Below are positions 1-9,417 of a DNA stretch of 64,000 nucleotides, piece by piece. The first letter of the stretch is position 1. Each line of letters starts with the position of its first letter. A program made the translations under genes and the position numbers. The notes below the pieces were generated by a model that worked only from the letters and a program-made list of their open reading frames with translations, did not search any database and had not been told where the DNA came from. Source of the DNA: Cohnella sp. GbtcB17 (GTDB taxonomy: Bacteria; Bacillota; Bacilli; Paenibacillales; Paenibacillaceae). The stretch is from positions 1 through 64,000 of the forward strand of contig NZ_JAGXJW010000036.1 in the NCBI RefSeq assembly GCF_019091135.1, given 5' to 3'.

Positions 1-1105
1 CATGGCGCACGGTCACGACCGTTCCCGCCTTGGCCCGAACGGTGAACCGGACCCAGCCGACCATGTTCTGTCCCATGTCAAGCAGCGTCTCGCCGCTCGG
101 CGTGGTCACCACGGAGATCGGCACGATCGTATTCACGATCCGTACGGGCTCGCTCTCCTGCGCGACAAGCGATGTCTTCGGATGCGAATACGGCGAGGCG
201 CTTCCCCATTCCGAATCGTCGAATGCCGGATGCGACCACGACTTCCGCTCCAGCCTGGCGTCGTAATGCTCGCCGTCATAAAGCTCGGACCAGCGAAGCG
301 CGCCGTCGCTGCCCCGCCAGCTGCCGTCCGAGCCGACGATGGTCTCGGTGCCGTCGGCATAGCGTACCTGCAGCAAGACAAGTGCGGCTCTGGTGTCGCC
401 GTAGTAGCTCTTTTTCTCCCAGCCCAGTCTGCCCCGGTACCAGCCGTTGCCGAGCATGAAGCCGATCGCGTTATCCCCTTCGTTCAGCAAGGCCGTGACG
501 TCAAAGGTCTGATATTGCACGCGCTTCGCATAGCTGGTCCAGCCGGGGTTCAGGCAGGTATCGTCGGCAGCCTCGCCGTTGACGAACAGCCGATACATGC
601 CAAGCGCCGTTGCGTATATGCGTGCGGAGGCAACCGGACGGTCCAGTCGGAATGCCTTGCGCAAATAAGCGACAGGTTCATGCCCGTCTTCGATCGCGGG
701 CAGCGCGTACGAGATCCAGTCGGCTCCCGCCCACTCCGCCTCCGACAACAGCCCCGTCTCGAAATAGGCGGCCGGGCTCCATTCCGATTCCTCGCTCTGA
801 TTAACCCATACTTTCACACGATAGAAATACCGCGTGCGCGATCGCAATGTCTCGCCTTCATAAGTCACCGCGACCGAACGATCGCCGGCCAACTTCTCCG
901 TATCCCACGCAAGCCCGCCTTCAAACGCGGCATCTTCCGCGACCTGGATCCGGTACGCCTCCTGAACGCCCCCGCGCCGCTCCGAACGTAGCTTCCAGCC
1001 CAGCCGCGGCGCCTTGTCGTCGATGCCCACCGGGTTTAACCTGGTGTTGCAGGACAGTCCGTATACTTCGATCTCCGCCATTCGTTCATGCCCCCATGCC
1101 GTCAT
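1..1105 (-). CDS. alpha-L-rhamnosidase, GH78 family, N-terminal part (runs off left edge)
   Basis: Reading the minus strand from 1105 gives an uninterrupted frame of 368 codons that leaves the window without a stop. It begins MTAWGHERMAEIEVYGLSCN, and a start at 1081 (MAEIEVYG) is equally possible. The sequence has the layout of bacterial GH78 rhamnosidases: an N-terminal fibronectin-like segment with NPVGIDDKAPRLGWKL, then a beta-sandwich carrying the family-typical GNGWYRGRLGWE stretch near residue 218, then the segment ending LLDMGQNMVGWVRF. The catalytic alpha/alpha barrel lies beyond the edge. GH78 enzymes remove terminal L-rhamnose from plant polysaccharides and glycosides. There is no signal peptide, so it probably acts in the cytoplasm on imported oligosaccharides. 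It diverges from the AraC gene at 1218, its likely regulator. Confidence 0.9.
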   Translation of the reverse strand, partial: MTAWGHERMAEIEVYGLSCNTRLNPVGIDDKAPRLGWKLRSERRGGVQEAYRIQVAEDAAFEGGLAWDTEKLAGDRSVAVTYEGETLRSRTRYFYRVKVWVNQSEESEWSPAAYFETGLLSEAEWAGADWISYALPAIEDGHEPVAYLRKAFRLDRPVASARIYATALGMYRLFVNGEAADDTCLNPGWTSYAKRVQYQTFDVTALLNEGDNAIGFMLGNGWYRGRLGWEKKSYYGDTRAALVLLQVRYADGTETIVGSDGSWRGSDGALRWSELYDGEHYDARLERKSWSHPAFDDSEWGSASPYSHPKTSLVAQESEPVRIVNTIVPISVVTTPSGETLLDMGQNMVGWVRFTVRAKAGTVVTVRH

Positions 1106-1217
1106 TAAATTACCGATCCTGATTGCAGTTTAAAGCGCTGCCAGCGGCAAATACATTGGTGAACCGGACAATATTCCATGGTAAAATAGACATCAAATTG
1201 AAGCTGGAGGCCCTGAG

Positions 1218-2099
1218 ATGAAAAAGACGCAATATACGTTGCGGGGCAAAAATCTGTTCCGCGGCGGCCTGCGCATTTTCGTCAACCGCATCGAGGAGAA
1301 CTTCTTCGATTCGGGTCTGCACGAGCACGATTTTATCGAACTGAACTACGTCGCCGAAGGGACCGGATACCAGTACATCGGCGAACAGGCGCTGCCCGCG
1401 GCTCGCGGCGATCTCTTCGTGCTGCCCGTCGGCTGCTCGCACGTATTCCGTCCCTATTCTGCCGACAAGCGGAGCCGGCTTGTCGTCTATAATGTCGTGT
1501 TCGCGCCTTCTCTTCTGACGGAGATCGCCATAACGGCTCCCGAGCTGCTGCTCGACCAGATCGTGGCGGGGCTGATCGAGGACAAAATGGAAGCAGGCAT
1601 CGCAAGGGACAAGCGACTCGTACTCGAGCCGCTGTTCGAGCGAATCCACGAGGAGCACGCCGCCCTTCGCCCCGGCGCCTCGGCGATGCTGACCGCGCTG
1701 CTGACGCAGATTCTGATCGAATGGACGCGGCTGCGCGAAAAGGCGACCGGAGCAGGATCGCCCGCGGCCGCCTTCCTTGACTTCGGCGAAGCCGTCGCCT
1801 ACGTTCGCGAGCAGGCGCTCGAGCCGCTGACGCAGCGCCAGGCCGCCGAGCGGTTCGGCCTGAGCGAGCGGCACTTCCAGCGGCTGTTCGTCCGGCATAC
1901 CGGACAGACCTTCCATACGTTCGTCCAGCGCCAGCGCGTGCTGACCGCATGCCAGCTGCTTCGCGATACGCGCCTGAAGCTCGACGCCGTCTCGGGCATG
2001 GTCGGCTACCGGGATACCCAGTCGTTCACGGGCGTGTTCAAGCGGATCGAAGGCGTTACGCCGGGGCAGTATCGGAAGAGGTTGGCGGGGGAGCTTTGA
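1218..2099 (+). CDS. AraC-family transcriptional regulator
   Basis: A 293-residue cupin plus AraC-HTH regulator. The N-terminal cupin (about residues 20-130) has the HEHDFIELNYVAEG signature of sugar-sensing AraC proteins. The C-terminal 100 residues hold two helix-turn-helix units (LTQRQAAERFGLSERHFQRL, then the second around DAVSGMVGYRDTQSF). The ATG is preceded by CTGGAGG at good spacing. It is divergent from the GH78 gene at its left, 112 bp away, so it most likely activates that gene in response to a rhamnose-containing ligand (inference). It is a clear paralogue of the regulator at 17935, which also sits divergently beside a GH78 gene. Its 3' end converges on the gene ending at 2118. 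Confidence 0.93.
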   Translation: MKKTQYTLRGKNLFRGGLRIFVNRIEENFFDSGLHEHDFIELNYVAEGTGYQYIGEQALPAARGDLFVLPVGCSHVFRPYSADKRSRLVVYNVVFAPSLLTEIAITAPELLLDQIVAGLIEDKMEAGIARDKRLVLEPLFERIHEEHAALRPGASAMLTALLTQILIEWTRLREKATGAGSPAAAFLDFGEAVAYVREQALEPLTQRQAAERFGLSERHFQRLFVRHTGQTFHTFVQRQRVLTACQLLRDTRLKLDAVSGMVGYRDTQSFTGVFKRIEGVTPGQYRKRLAGEL

Positions 2100-2117
2100 T
2101 CCGCAGCCAACTTGCTT

Positions 2118-5100
2118 CTATTTCCCGTAAACCTCAAATTCCCTGATTCTAGCATAATTCGCTTGCCCGTCCTGCGCCCCCTGCGTAATGTACAGCCTTA
2201 CATACCGTCCGCTGGCCGCGATGTTTCGATTGGTGATGTCCGCGGTGTTCCCTGTCACCGAATCCACGTCCGTAAAGTTGGTTCCGTCATTGCTCACCTG
2301 GAGTTTGAAGTTTTTCGTATTGTATGCCGCCGCATCGCCTCCAGAATGAGCATGCTTGACCACCCATCTGGAAAGATTGTATACCCGGCCAAGATCAACG
2401 CTTAACCAATGCGGGGCTGCGTCGATGCTGCACCAATGATTGGTCAGCAAGCCGTCTACCGCATTCGCGGGACCGCTGCTCGCGTCCACTTGCCCGCTTG
2501 CCGTCGCCGTTTTGCCTAAGGTCACATTTTTCTGGATCGCGCCGTAAACCTCAAAGTCCCTTATTCTCGCGAAATTCGACTGTCCGTTCTGCGCGCCTTG
2601 GGTGATATAGAGCCTTACGTACCTTCCGCTAACGGTGACATTCCTGTCCGTAATATCCGCCGTATTCCCGGTTACCGTATCCGCATCCGTAAAATTCACG
2701 CCGTCGTCGCTAACCTGCAGCTTGAAATCTCTTGTATTGAATAGGGCATTGTCCCCTGCCGAATGCGCATGCTTGACTACCCATCTCGAAATGCTGTAGT
2801 TCGCGCCTAAGTCCACTGTCAGCCAGTGCGGAGCGCTGTCGATGCTGCACCATTGGTTGTCTATGGACCCGTCGACGGCTTTAGCCGCTGCAGATTCGGC
2901 GTTCACCTGGCCGCTTGCCGTCGCCGGCTTATTCAATACGATATTGTGCCTGTTCGTATCGATCTCCGCCTGGTATAACCTCGCCCCCATATTACTGTCG
3001 GCCGCTCCGTCCGTAAATTTCAAGTAGATCTGCTTGCTCGGATTGTTGGATAACAACGCATTCAGATCCACGTCGATCTCGCCTCTCGGCATAACGCTCC
3101 CCGGGTCGGCCAGCACCGTCCAATTCGCGTTGTCGCGGGAGCCGCTCACGATATAATCCCCTCCGATATCCAGATAGGCGGTCGCATCGGATACGGCATC
3201 GTCCAGGTCGAACTTGTAGGTCCAGGAGTTGGCCGCGCTTGCATATCTGGAATTGCCGTCCATGACGGTGCTTCCATCGTCTTCGAACAGGACGGAGGTT
3301 TCAGTTCCTTTCCCGTTTGCAGGAAAACTCAGGTTGGATAAGTTCGCGATCAAAGATTGCCTGTATAATCTGAAAAAGGCGTATTGGTCGACGACCTCGA
3401 AATTTAACGCCGGAAAATCGGCATGCAAGGCGTCAATGGCATCCGCAAGCTGCTTGGGGTCTTGTATGACCGTTCTGAAAAAATAAAATTGTTCGTTCGG
3501 AAGGATGGCGGTCATGTAATCGTAAAAGGTTTTCTCCACGAAGCTGGCGGACTCATTGATGAATGGGCTGATGACCGGCACATACGGTACGCCCTGCACC
3601 AACTTCTTTTCCGCGCTGGTCCAGCCTACGCCGTTTGGAACCAGCTCGCTCAGGACGTCATACGTTGCCGCGGTCATGGGCGCGTCTTCCGTTACAAACA
3701 AAAGACCCGTGCTATCGATGTCGAACTTGTTTAATTCGCCTGCGAGATACGCTTTATAGGACTGTAAATATGGACTTGGTATCTTTTGCAAATAAATATA
3801 GGCGCCGCTCGAATCGCTGCCGGTAAAGTAGTCCTTTTGCGTCGCTTCGGCATACAGCTTGTTAAATACCATCGGCACCCGTTTGGAGACGACGGGCGAT
3901 ACGGGCCACGAGAGGGGAATTCTTCCCCTTCCATTCGTCTCGTCCCATATTCCAGGCAGCAGGCTTCCTGCCCATGCCGCGTTATCGTAATCTCCCATGT
4001 AGAGCATGACGTATTTTTTGGCGGGATCGTATTGCACGCTCGAGTCTCCGTTATTCGTCCGATGCAAATTGCCGTCCAGGGGGATATCCTGGTAGACGGA
4101 CGCATTGGCTAACGATTCCATTCCGATCGCATCCGCATCGAACTGAATGAGTCTTTGGGAAAACATATGGCCTTGGGCAATTTCCACCGAGCTTACCGTA
4201 TCCGCAGTCGCATCGACAAAATCGGTATATTTATATTTCCAGGGCAAATAGCCGCCTGTCGTTATCGGATCGGTCCCCGATTGGGCTCTTGCAGCATCAA
4301 GGATGGCAGACAAGGTGTTGTAATCCGTCCCTAAAGGCTGAGTAGGGTCATCGTTCGGTTTATGCAACACGCTGCCGGGATTGCGCTCGGGCTGCAGGTC
4401 CAGGAAGAAGGCTTTATTTCGGATGAAATAATCCTTGACGATCAGCCCGCGGTCGTTAAGTTCGCCCTCGGCCTCCGTGCTGTTGGGATAGACGATATTC
4501 CCGTTTTTATCCGTGTTTGTCGTCCAGGCATCGATATAGTAGGCCAGCAGCCGGGCGTTCGCCTTGCCGGTATCGATGTACTTCTCTTTGGCCCATATAT
4601 AGGCATCGTTTTTTTTGCTTCCTGTGGAGGGCGTGGACGAATTCCAGATCGTGCCGCTCCCCGTAAATTTGCCGTTCAAATAGACCGACGGGGTGAGTCC
4701 AAGCGAGCTTCTGCCCATGATATCGCTGTAGAGGCTGTTGACGGACGCGTCGTATCTGACCGGCAGCAGATCCTCGACGCCTGCAATCGTGTTTGCCACG
4801 TTCGAGGTCGAAGGTACGGCTTCATCCCACAGTACAAGCCCGCCGAACTTATAGGCGAAAGCATCGATCAGCACGAACGGATCGGTAACGGTTATTCTGG
4901 TCTTGCCGGCGAACAGATTGCCCGGGTCCGTCAGGCCGTCAAGCCAGTAATCGGCCGAATTATAGCCGGACAAATATTCAAGGTTCGTCGTGAAATATTT
5001 ATAAAATATTTTGGGGCCGCCGGTATCCCTGTTCACGACGCCTTGCAAGGCAGTAAGAAGCGTAATCATATCGTAAGCGTATTTTTTATAGAGCTGCGTG

Positions 5101-6581
5101 CTGAACGACCTGTCGAAGGCGTTCGGATACGTGGTGTTCGTATAACTCCCTGCGCCGATAAATCCTTTATAGCTCGCATCGACATCCGCAGCGCTCGCCA
5201 GCACTTCGAAGGCCACGGTGTTGTTCGCTTGCGGCCCTCCCGAATAGCCGTCGTTTTTTAAGACCACCCTGTTGAATTTCATCACGCTTCCCAGGTCGAT
5301 CTTGAGCCAGCTTGCAGGCGTGCCGGTGCTCGTCCAGCTTGTCGCGGCATTCCCGTCGATCGCACTTTCAGGTATGTTCGCCCCATCGTGACCAGAGCTC
5401 GCAATGACCGTTTTGTTCGTCAAGAGATTTCCCTGGTCGTATAGTTCAAACTCGTAAATATTCGCATGCAAGTCCCCGTTCTGGCTGGGCGTCGTTATAT
5501 TCAGTCTAAAGTACCTGCCGGTTGCGCCGGTTATCGTCCTCTCGGTTACCGCGCCGGTATTTCCCGACACGCTGTCCGCATTCGTAAAGTTCACCCCGTC
5601 CGTGCTGACTTGAAGCGCAAAATCGCGCGTATTTAATGAAGCCGGCTCTCCCCCCGCCTCGGCATGCCTGACCGCCCATCTCTTTATCGTTTTCGTTTGA
5701 CCCAGATCCACCGTGAGATTGCTGTTTGCCGAGGCGCCGTTGCTCACCCATTTTGTTTCGGGCTGTCCGACGATGGACGATCCGCCGTCCACCGCGGCCT
5801 CCGGCCTTGTCGTCTCATTCAGATAGCTCGATGCCGCAACGCTTTTCGCCTGCGCCAGATTGTAATAGAGCTCGAATTCGGGCACCCTTGCCGTCGCGTT
5901 GAACGCGTCGCTTGAAGGTCTGCTAATATTTAATTTAATGTACCGGCCGGAAGGGATCGCCGATTCCGCCAAATATTCCGTGGCCCTGCCGGGGTAAAAG
6001 GATTTCGGGTCGCTGTTGATATAGCTTTTCATATCGAAGTAGTAATAATTGTTCGAGCTTGGATGCGTATCGTTAAACAGTTCCACTTCCAGTATTCTTA
6101 CGATCGTGTCCATTCCCTGATTGGGAGCGGTAATAAGTATTCTTGCATACCGAGCCGTCTGCGGCGAAAGGAGTCTGTTCGTGATTCCCTGCGTATTCCC
6201 GGAGACGGTATCGACGTTCGTGAAGGCGCTTCCGTCATTGCTGATTTGAAGAACGAAGTCCTTCGTATTGTAGGCCGGATTGTCGTCGCTGGCCTGGGCA
6301 TGCTTGATTTTCCACCTGTTAAACGTTGTTGCGGCGCCCAAATCGATACGGAGCCAACGGTCCCCGGTACCGGTGTTGTACCAGCCCGTTCCGTAGCTGC
6401 CGTCGACGGCCAGCTCGGGGGTCAGGCTGCCTGTCGAAGCGGTGACGGATTTGTTCAAGGCCAGATTCGGACTGGAGGCGAATGCGATCTGAGGCGCGAA
6501 TATCCCATTGGAACCAAAGTCGGAATACGCCACCAATAGTAACGCTAGCAGAAGGATGCTCATCGCTTTTTTTGGATTCAT
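2118..6581 (-). CDS. secreted GxGYxYP-like protein with multiple F5/8 type C (discoidin) domains
   Basis: A 1487-residue exported protein. Residues 1-35 are a signal peptide (MNPKKAMSILLLALLLVAYS then a cleavage region ending AFA). Discoidin-like carbohydrate-binding modules lie at about 37-170, 240-380 and 383-460, with a partial one near 170-240, and two very similar copies close the protein (about 1214-1350 and 1354-1487). The middle (about 490-1090) resembles the GxGYxYP family: YVMLYMGDYDNAAW near 857 and SGAYIYL near 922 match its hallmark stretches. That family's activity is not established as far as I know. No cell-wall anchor or SLH repeat is visible, so it is probably secreted and glycan-bound. 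RBS GAGAGG precedes the ATG. It follows the DUF5695-like gene on the same strand after a 199-bp gap in which I see no clear promoter. Confidence 0.8.
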   Translation of the reverse strand: MNPKKAMSILLLALLLVAYSDFGSNGIFAPQIAFASSPNLALNKSVTASTGSLTPELAVDGSYGTGWYNTGTGDRWLRIDLGAATTFNRWKIKHAQASDDNPAYNTKDFVLQISNDGSAFTNVDTVSGNTQGITNRLLSPQTARYARILITAPNQGMDTIVRILEVELFNDTHPSSNNYYYFDMKSYINSDPKSFYPGRATEYLAESAIPSGRYIKLNISRPSSDAFNATARVPEFELYYNLAQAKSVAASSYLNETTRPEAAVDGGSSIVGQPETKWVSNGASANSNLTVDLGQTKTIKRWAVRHAEAGGEPASLNTRDFALQVSTDGVNFTNADSVSGNTGAVTERTITGATGRYFRLNITTPSQNGDLHANIYEFELYDQGNLLTNKTVIASSGHDGANIPESAIDGNAATSWTSTGTPASWLKIDLGSVMKFNRVVLKNDGYSGGPQANNTVAFEVLASAADVDASYKGFIGAGSYTNTTYPNAFDRSFSTQLYKKYAYDMITLLTALQGVVNRDTGGPKIFYKYFTTNLEYLSGYNSADYWLDGLTDPGNLFAGKTRITVTDPFVLIDAFAYKFGGLVLWDEAVPSTSNVANTIAGVEDLLPVRYDASVNSLYSDIMGRSSLGLTPSVYLNGKFTGSGTIWNSSTPSTGSKKNDAYIWAKEKYIDTGKANARLLAYYIDAWTTNTDKNGNIVYPNSTEAEGELNDRGLIVKDYFIRNKAFFLDLQPERNPGSVLHKPNDDPTQPLGTDYNTLSAILDAARAQSGTDPITTGGYLPWKYKYTDFVDATADTVSSVEIAQGHMFSQRLIQFDADAIGMESLANASVYQDIPLDGNLHRTNNGDSSVQYDPAKKYVMLYMGDYDNAAWAGSLLPGIWDETNGRGRIPLSWPVSPVVSKRVPMVFNKLYAEATQKDYFTGSDSSGAYIYLQKIPSPYLQSYKAYLAGELNKFDIDSTGLLFVTEDAPMTAATYDVLSELVPNGVGWTSAEKKLVQGVPYVPVISPFINESASFVEKTFYDYMTAILPNEQFYFFRTVIQDPKQLADAIDALHADFPALNFEVVDQYAFFRLYRQSLIANLSNLSFPANGKGTETSVLFEDDGSTVMDGNSRYASAANSWTYKFDLDDAVSDATAYLDIGGDYIVSGSRDNANWTVLADPGSVMPRGEIDVDLNALLSNNPSKQIYLKFTDGAADSNMGARLYQAEIDTNRHNIVLNKPATASGQVNAESAAAKAVDGSIDNQWCSIDSAPHWLTVDLGANYSISRWVVKHAHSAGDNALFNTRDFKLQVSDDGVNFTDADTVTGNTADITDRNVTVSGRYVRLYITQGAQNGQSNFARIRDFEVYGAIQKNVTLGKTATASGQVDASSGPANAVDGLLTNHWCSIDAAPHWLSVDLGRVYNLSRWVVKHAHSGGDAAAYNTKNFKLQVSNDGTNFTDVDSVTGNTADITNRNIAASGRYVRLYITQGAQDGQANYARIREFEVYGK

Positions 6582-6780
6582 TTATCATTCTCATTCCTCT
6601 CGATTCATCGATTTAAAAGGATCATTTCAAAATGGAAGGGGAAAACGAAATAAACTTATCCTGAAAACCTCCGGTTGTTTCGTCCGAAAAACGCAATAAG
6701 AGAATCGGATCGTCAAAGCGATGGAGAGTTCCAGGATAAGCTCTAATGAAAGAATTGATTCTAACCTTAAGCGTTGGAAG

Positions 6781-9399
6781 TTAAGGGGCCACTGCGATAT
6801 CGATGGCGAATTCGCCGCCGACCGGCAAGACGGACGGATAGTCGACGGCGTACTCCCGCTCGGCAATCGGGCGGAGTCGAACGGCCTTTCCGTCAATGGC
6901 GGCGCCAACCGGCTTGACGGGCAGCCGAAGCCGCAGCTCTCCGGCGGCGTTAGCGCCCGTGCCGACGCGGATGCCGTCGCTTCCGCTGCCCCGGATGGCG
7001 ATCCGCAGCCCGCCTTTTTCTCCGCCGAAGACGATCTCGCCGATTGCGCCGGACGAGCAGTACGCATCGCCCCGCTCGACCTTCCCGTTCTCGTCCTCGA
7101 AATGCCAGGACACCCGCCTGTCCGCACCCGCAAGTGGCGCAAACCGAAGGCCCACTCCGGACGGCTGCCGCGTCAGCTGGCCCAGATACCCCAGCTCGCC
7201 ATGCCGGGGCGAAGCATAGGCAAAAGCTTGCAAGCCCAGCAGCGTGCCGTACAGGCTCAGCCCGACATCGCCCGTGCACACATGATCGCCGAAGTTGGGA
7301 GATTCCTGCTCCCAGCAATAGCTCATGCTGGCCCGCCCGTCCCCGTGAATCTTGGCCGTGGAGCCGAGCAAGCCGCCATAGATAAGGGACAGCAGCGTCG
7401 GATCGGGCTGCAGAACGCCTTGCCGAACGAGCATCAGAAGCGCGCTCGAATTAAGCGGGCTGGTATAGTGATGGCATACCTCCGCAAAGTCGGTCCCCGC
7501 ATCCCACCAGCGGATGTCGCTGCCCTGCCACCACCAGACCGGCTGTTCGCCGCGCACGGCCTGCATCGCTTGGCCGATCGCCGACAGGCAATCTTCTTCC
7601 TTGAAATAGTCGGCGTAATAGGCGATACACTCGTATCCGGTGTTGTCGTACGGGCATTCCGAGCCGTAGGGCACATCCCCCCGGAACAGCTCATCCGCGT
7701 GCCGACGGACCCGAATGAGCAGGTTGTAGTACATCTCCACCTTCTCTTCTTCCCGCAAGCTGTTCAGCAGGTCGAAGATTCGCTGTCCGCCCATCAACCC
7801 GGTGATGAGATCCATCGGACGCGACGCATCGAACATTTTCATCAGCGTCCGGTAGGCGAAGTCCAGGTATTGCTCGGCCGAATACGCTTCCGTCATGCCG
7901 TATTGCCTGGCGATCCGGTACATCGAGTAGTACAGATTGGCGACATGCATGTAGTTGTAAGAACGGGTCGTGTCGAAACGAAAGAGCCACCACTGGACTT
8001 CATCGTTGTCCGGGTTTTGCAGGTAGCGGCGGACATAATCGACGATATACCGCTCCAATTTGGCGATCTGTCCCCGATTCGGATACAACGCGTTTTTCTC
8101 TGCGGCGAACATCCCGTCGGTGATCCCGCCTTCATAGGATCCGTTGCCCCACAAGCTGTCCTCCTTGGCATACAGTCCTTCGCCCTTGAATGCCTCGAAG
8201 TCGCCGAGCGAATACAGGAGAATGGCGCCGTTCAGAACGCTGTTCTCGTCGTGCAGCACCTGACGGTCGACAATAAAGTCCGCGCGGCGCTCGAACAATT
8301 CGGGCAGCGGCGCGGTCACGCGAAAAAGCAGCGCAGCTGGCTCGGCTGCGCCGTCGCCGGCAATCCGCACCAGCTGCTCGCCCGGTTCGCGGAATTTGAA
8401 CCGCCAGACACGGCCATCCGCGCTCTCTTGCTCGGACACCGACTCAAGCTTGTTCGCGTCCAGGAGCGACAGCTTGCCGCGGCCCCTGGCGACGATCCGG
8501 AACTCGGCGTCGATCGGCCCGGTCATCGCGGGCACCGCGTACGCATCGATTTTACCGCTGTTGACCAGTACCTCGGCCAAGTCGCTCCGTCGCTCGACGA
8601 AGCCCAGCCGGAGACGTCGGACGGCCGTCTCTCCCGGCCCCAGACGAATTCCGCTTGCTGCCAGGCCGGGCAGCAGCGGCTTAAATCCGTTCGCGGCCAA
8701 ATAGCCTTCGGCATGAAGGAACAGCAGGCTGCTTCCCGGCCAGGCGTGGTTGGGAATGCCCGGCCTTTCGAGATCGATCGTGCCAGGGAACCGGGAGACG
8801 TGCTCGAATCGGGTATCCCCGAGCGGGATACAGTACAGCAAAGGTTCGTTCCCGCTTAGGCTTTCCACCAGCTGATAGCCGTGCGCGCCGCCCGGATGGA
8901 CATGCTCGTAGTTCAAATGCCCGTACAAGTAGCGCTGGTCGTATCGCCACGGACAATAGTAGTTGTTTATCGGCGCCGAGATCGCCAGTTCGGCGGCTTC
9001 GAGCCCGCGGCTGCCTGCCGTGACGGCGAGTTCGACCGTCAAGGCATCGGCCTCGGCACGGAACGTCTTGATTACCCGGACATGCTCGTTTTCGAATACG
9101 TAAGTTTCCGCCTCTCCCGGCTCCCGTCGGAAAGAGAGCCATTGTCGGCAGTAAGCAGGTTCTTCCTCCGGACGGTCTCCCGGCAAACGGTAACCGAGCA
9201 GGACGGCCGAGTAGCCTTCCACTTTGTTCGGGGCGTCAGATCCGATCAACGGCAGTTCCATAGGACCGGCTACATAATTTTCCTGTCTGGGGTCGCCTGC
9301 GTAGCCCAGAAAAGCAATCTCTCCGTTGTCCGGATTCGGACGAAACGTCAGGCCGATGCCGGGTCCCGCATCACTTCGCGTCGCGGCCGCAGCTGTCAT
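6781..9399 (-). CDS. large putative carbohydrate-active protein (DUF5695-like)
   Basis: An 872-residue protein without signal peptide. The first 400 residues look like a beta-rich domain. About 400-720 is helix-rich with an alpha/alpha-toroid look (GSYEGGITDGMF, NNEVQWWLF-like aromatic clusters, WWWQGSDIRWWDAGTDF), and the tail is again beta-rich. This layout recalls glycoside hydrolases and lyases with an (alpha/alpha)6 barrel, and the protein resembles what I remember as DUF5695; that assignment was not checked. It starts 18 bp after the previous gene's stop with GGAGG 8 bp before the ATG, so it is the next gene of the 14.2-6.8 kb importer operon. It probably processes the same imported glycan. 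Confidence 0.7.
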   Translation of the reverse strand: MTAAAATRSDAGPGIGLTFRPNPDNGEIAFLGYAGDPRQENYVAGPMELPLIGSDAPNKVEGYSAVLLGYRLPGDRPEEEPAYCRQWLSFRREPGEAETYVFENEHVRVIKTFRAEADALTVELAVTAGSRGLEAAELAISAPINNYYCPWRYDQRYLYGHLNYEHVHPGGAHGYQLVESLSGNEPLLYCIPLGDTRFEHVSRFPGTIDLERPGIPNHAWPGSSLLFLHAEGYLAANGFKPLLPGLAASGIRLGPGETAVRRLRLGFVERRSDLAEVLVNSGKIDAYAVPAMTGPIDAEFRIVARGRGKLSLLDANKLESVSEQESADGRVWRFKFREPGEQLVRIAGDGAAEPAALLFRVTAPLPELFERRADFIVDRQVLHDENSVLNGAILLYSLGDFEAFKGEGLYAKEDSLWGNGSYEGGITDGMFAAEKNALYPNRGQIAKLERYIVDYVRRYLQNPDNDEVQWWLFRFDTTRSYNYMHVANLYYSMYRIARQYGMTEAYSAEQYLDFAYRTLMKMFDASRPMDLITGLMGGQRIFDLLNSLREEEKVEMYYNLLIRVRRHADELFRGDVPYGSECPYDNTGYECIAYYADYFKEEDCLSAIGQAMQAVRGEQPVWWWQGSDIRWWDAGTDFAEVCHHYTSPLNSSALLMLVRQGVLQPDPTLLSLIYGGLLGSTAKIHGDGRASMSYCWEQESPNFGDHVCTGDVGLSLYGTLLGLQAFAYASPRHGELGYLGQLTRQPSGVGLRFAPLAGADRRVSWHFEDENGKVERGDAYCSSGAIGEIVFGGEKGGLRIAIRGSGSDGIRVGTGANAAGELRLRLPVKPVGAAIDGKAVRLRPIAEREYAVDYPSVLPVGGEFAIDIAVAP

Positions 9400-9417
9400 A
9401 GCCCATCCCTCCCATGG

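Noticed and set aside
2-991. Long plus-strand ORF (329 codons) at the left edge
   Set aside because: It is the complement of the GH78 gene, whose minus-strand frame reads as a clear rhamnosidase; the plus frame has no recognisable protein features.
6721-8859. 712-codon plus-strand ORF
   Set aside because: Opposite-strand shadow of the DUF5695-like gene in high-GC sequence, Arg/Pro/Ala-rich without domain pattern. The same applies to the long plus ORFs at 9817-11076, 15461-16627, 26543-27865, 38668-40629 and others.
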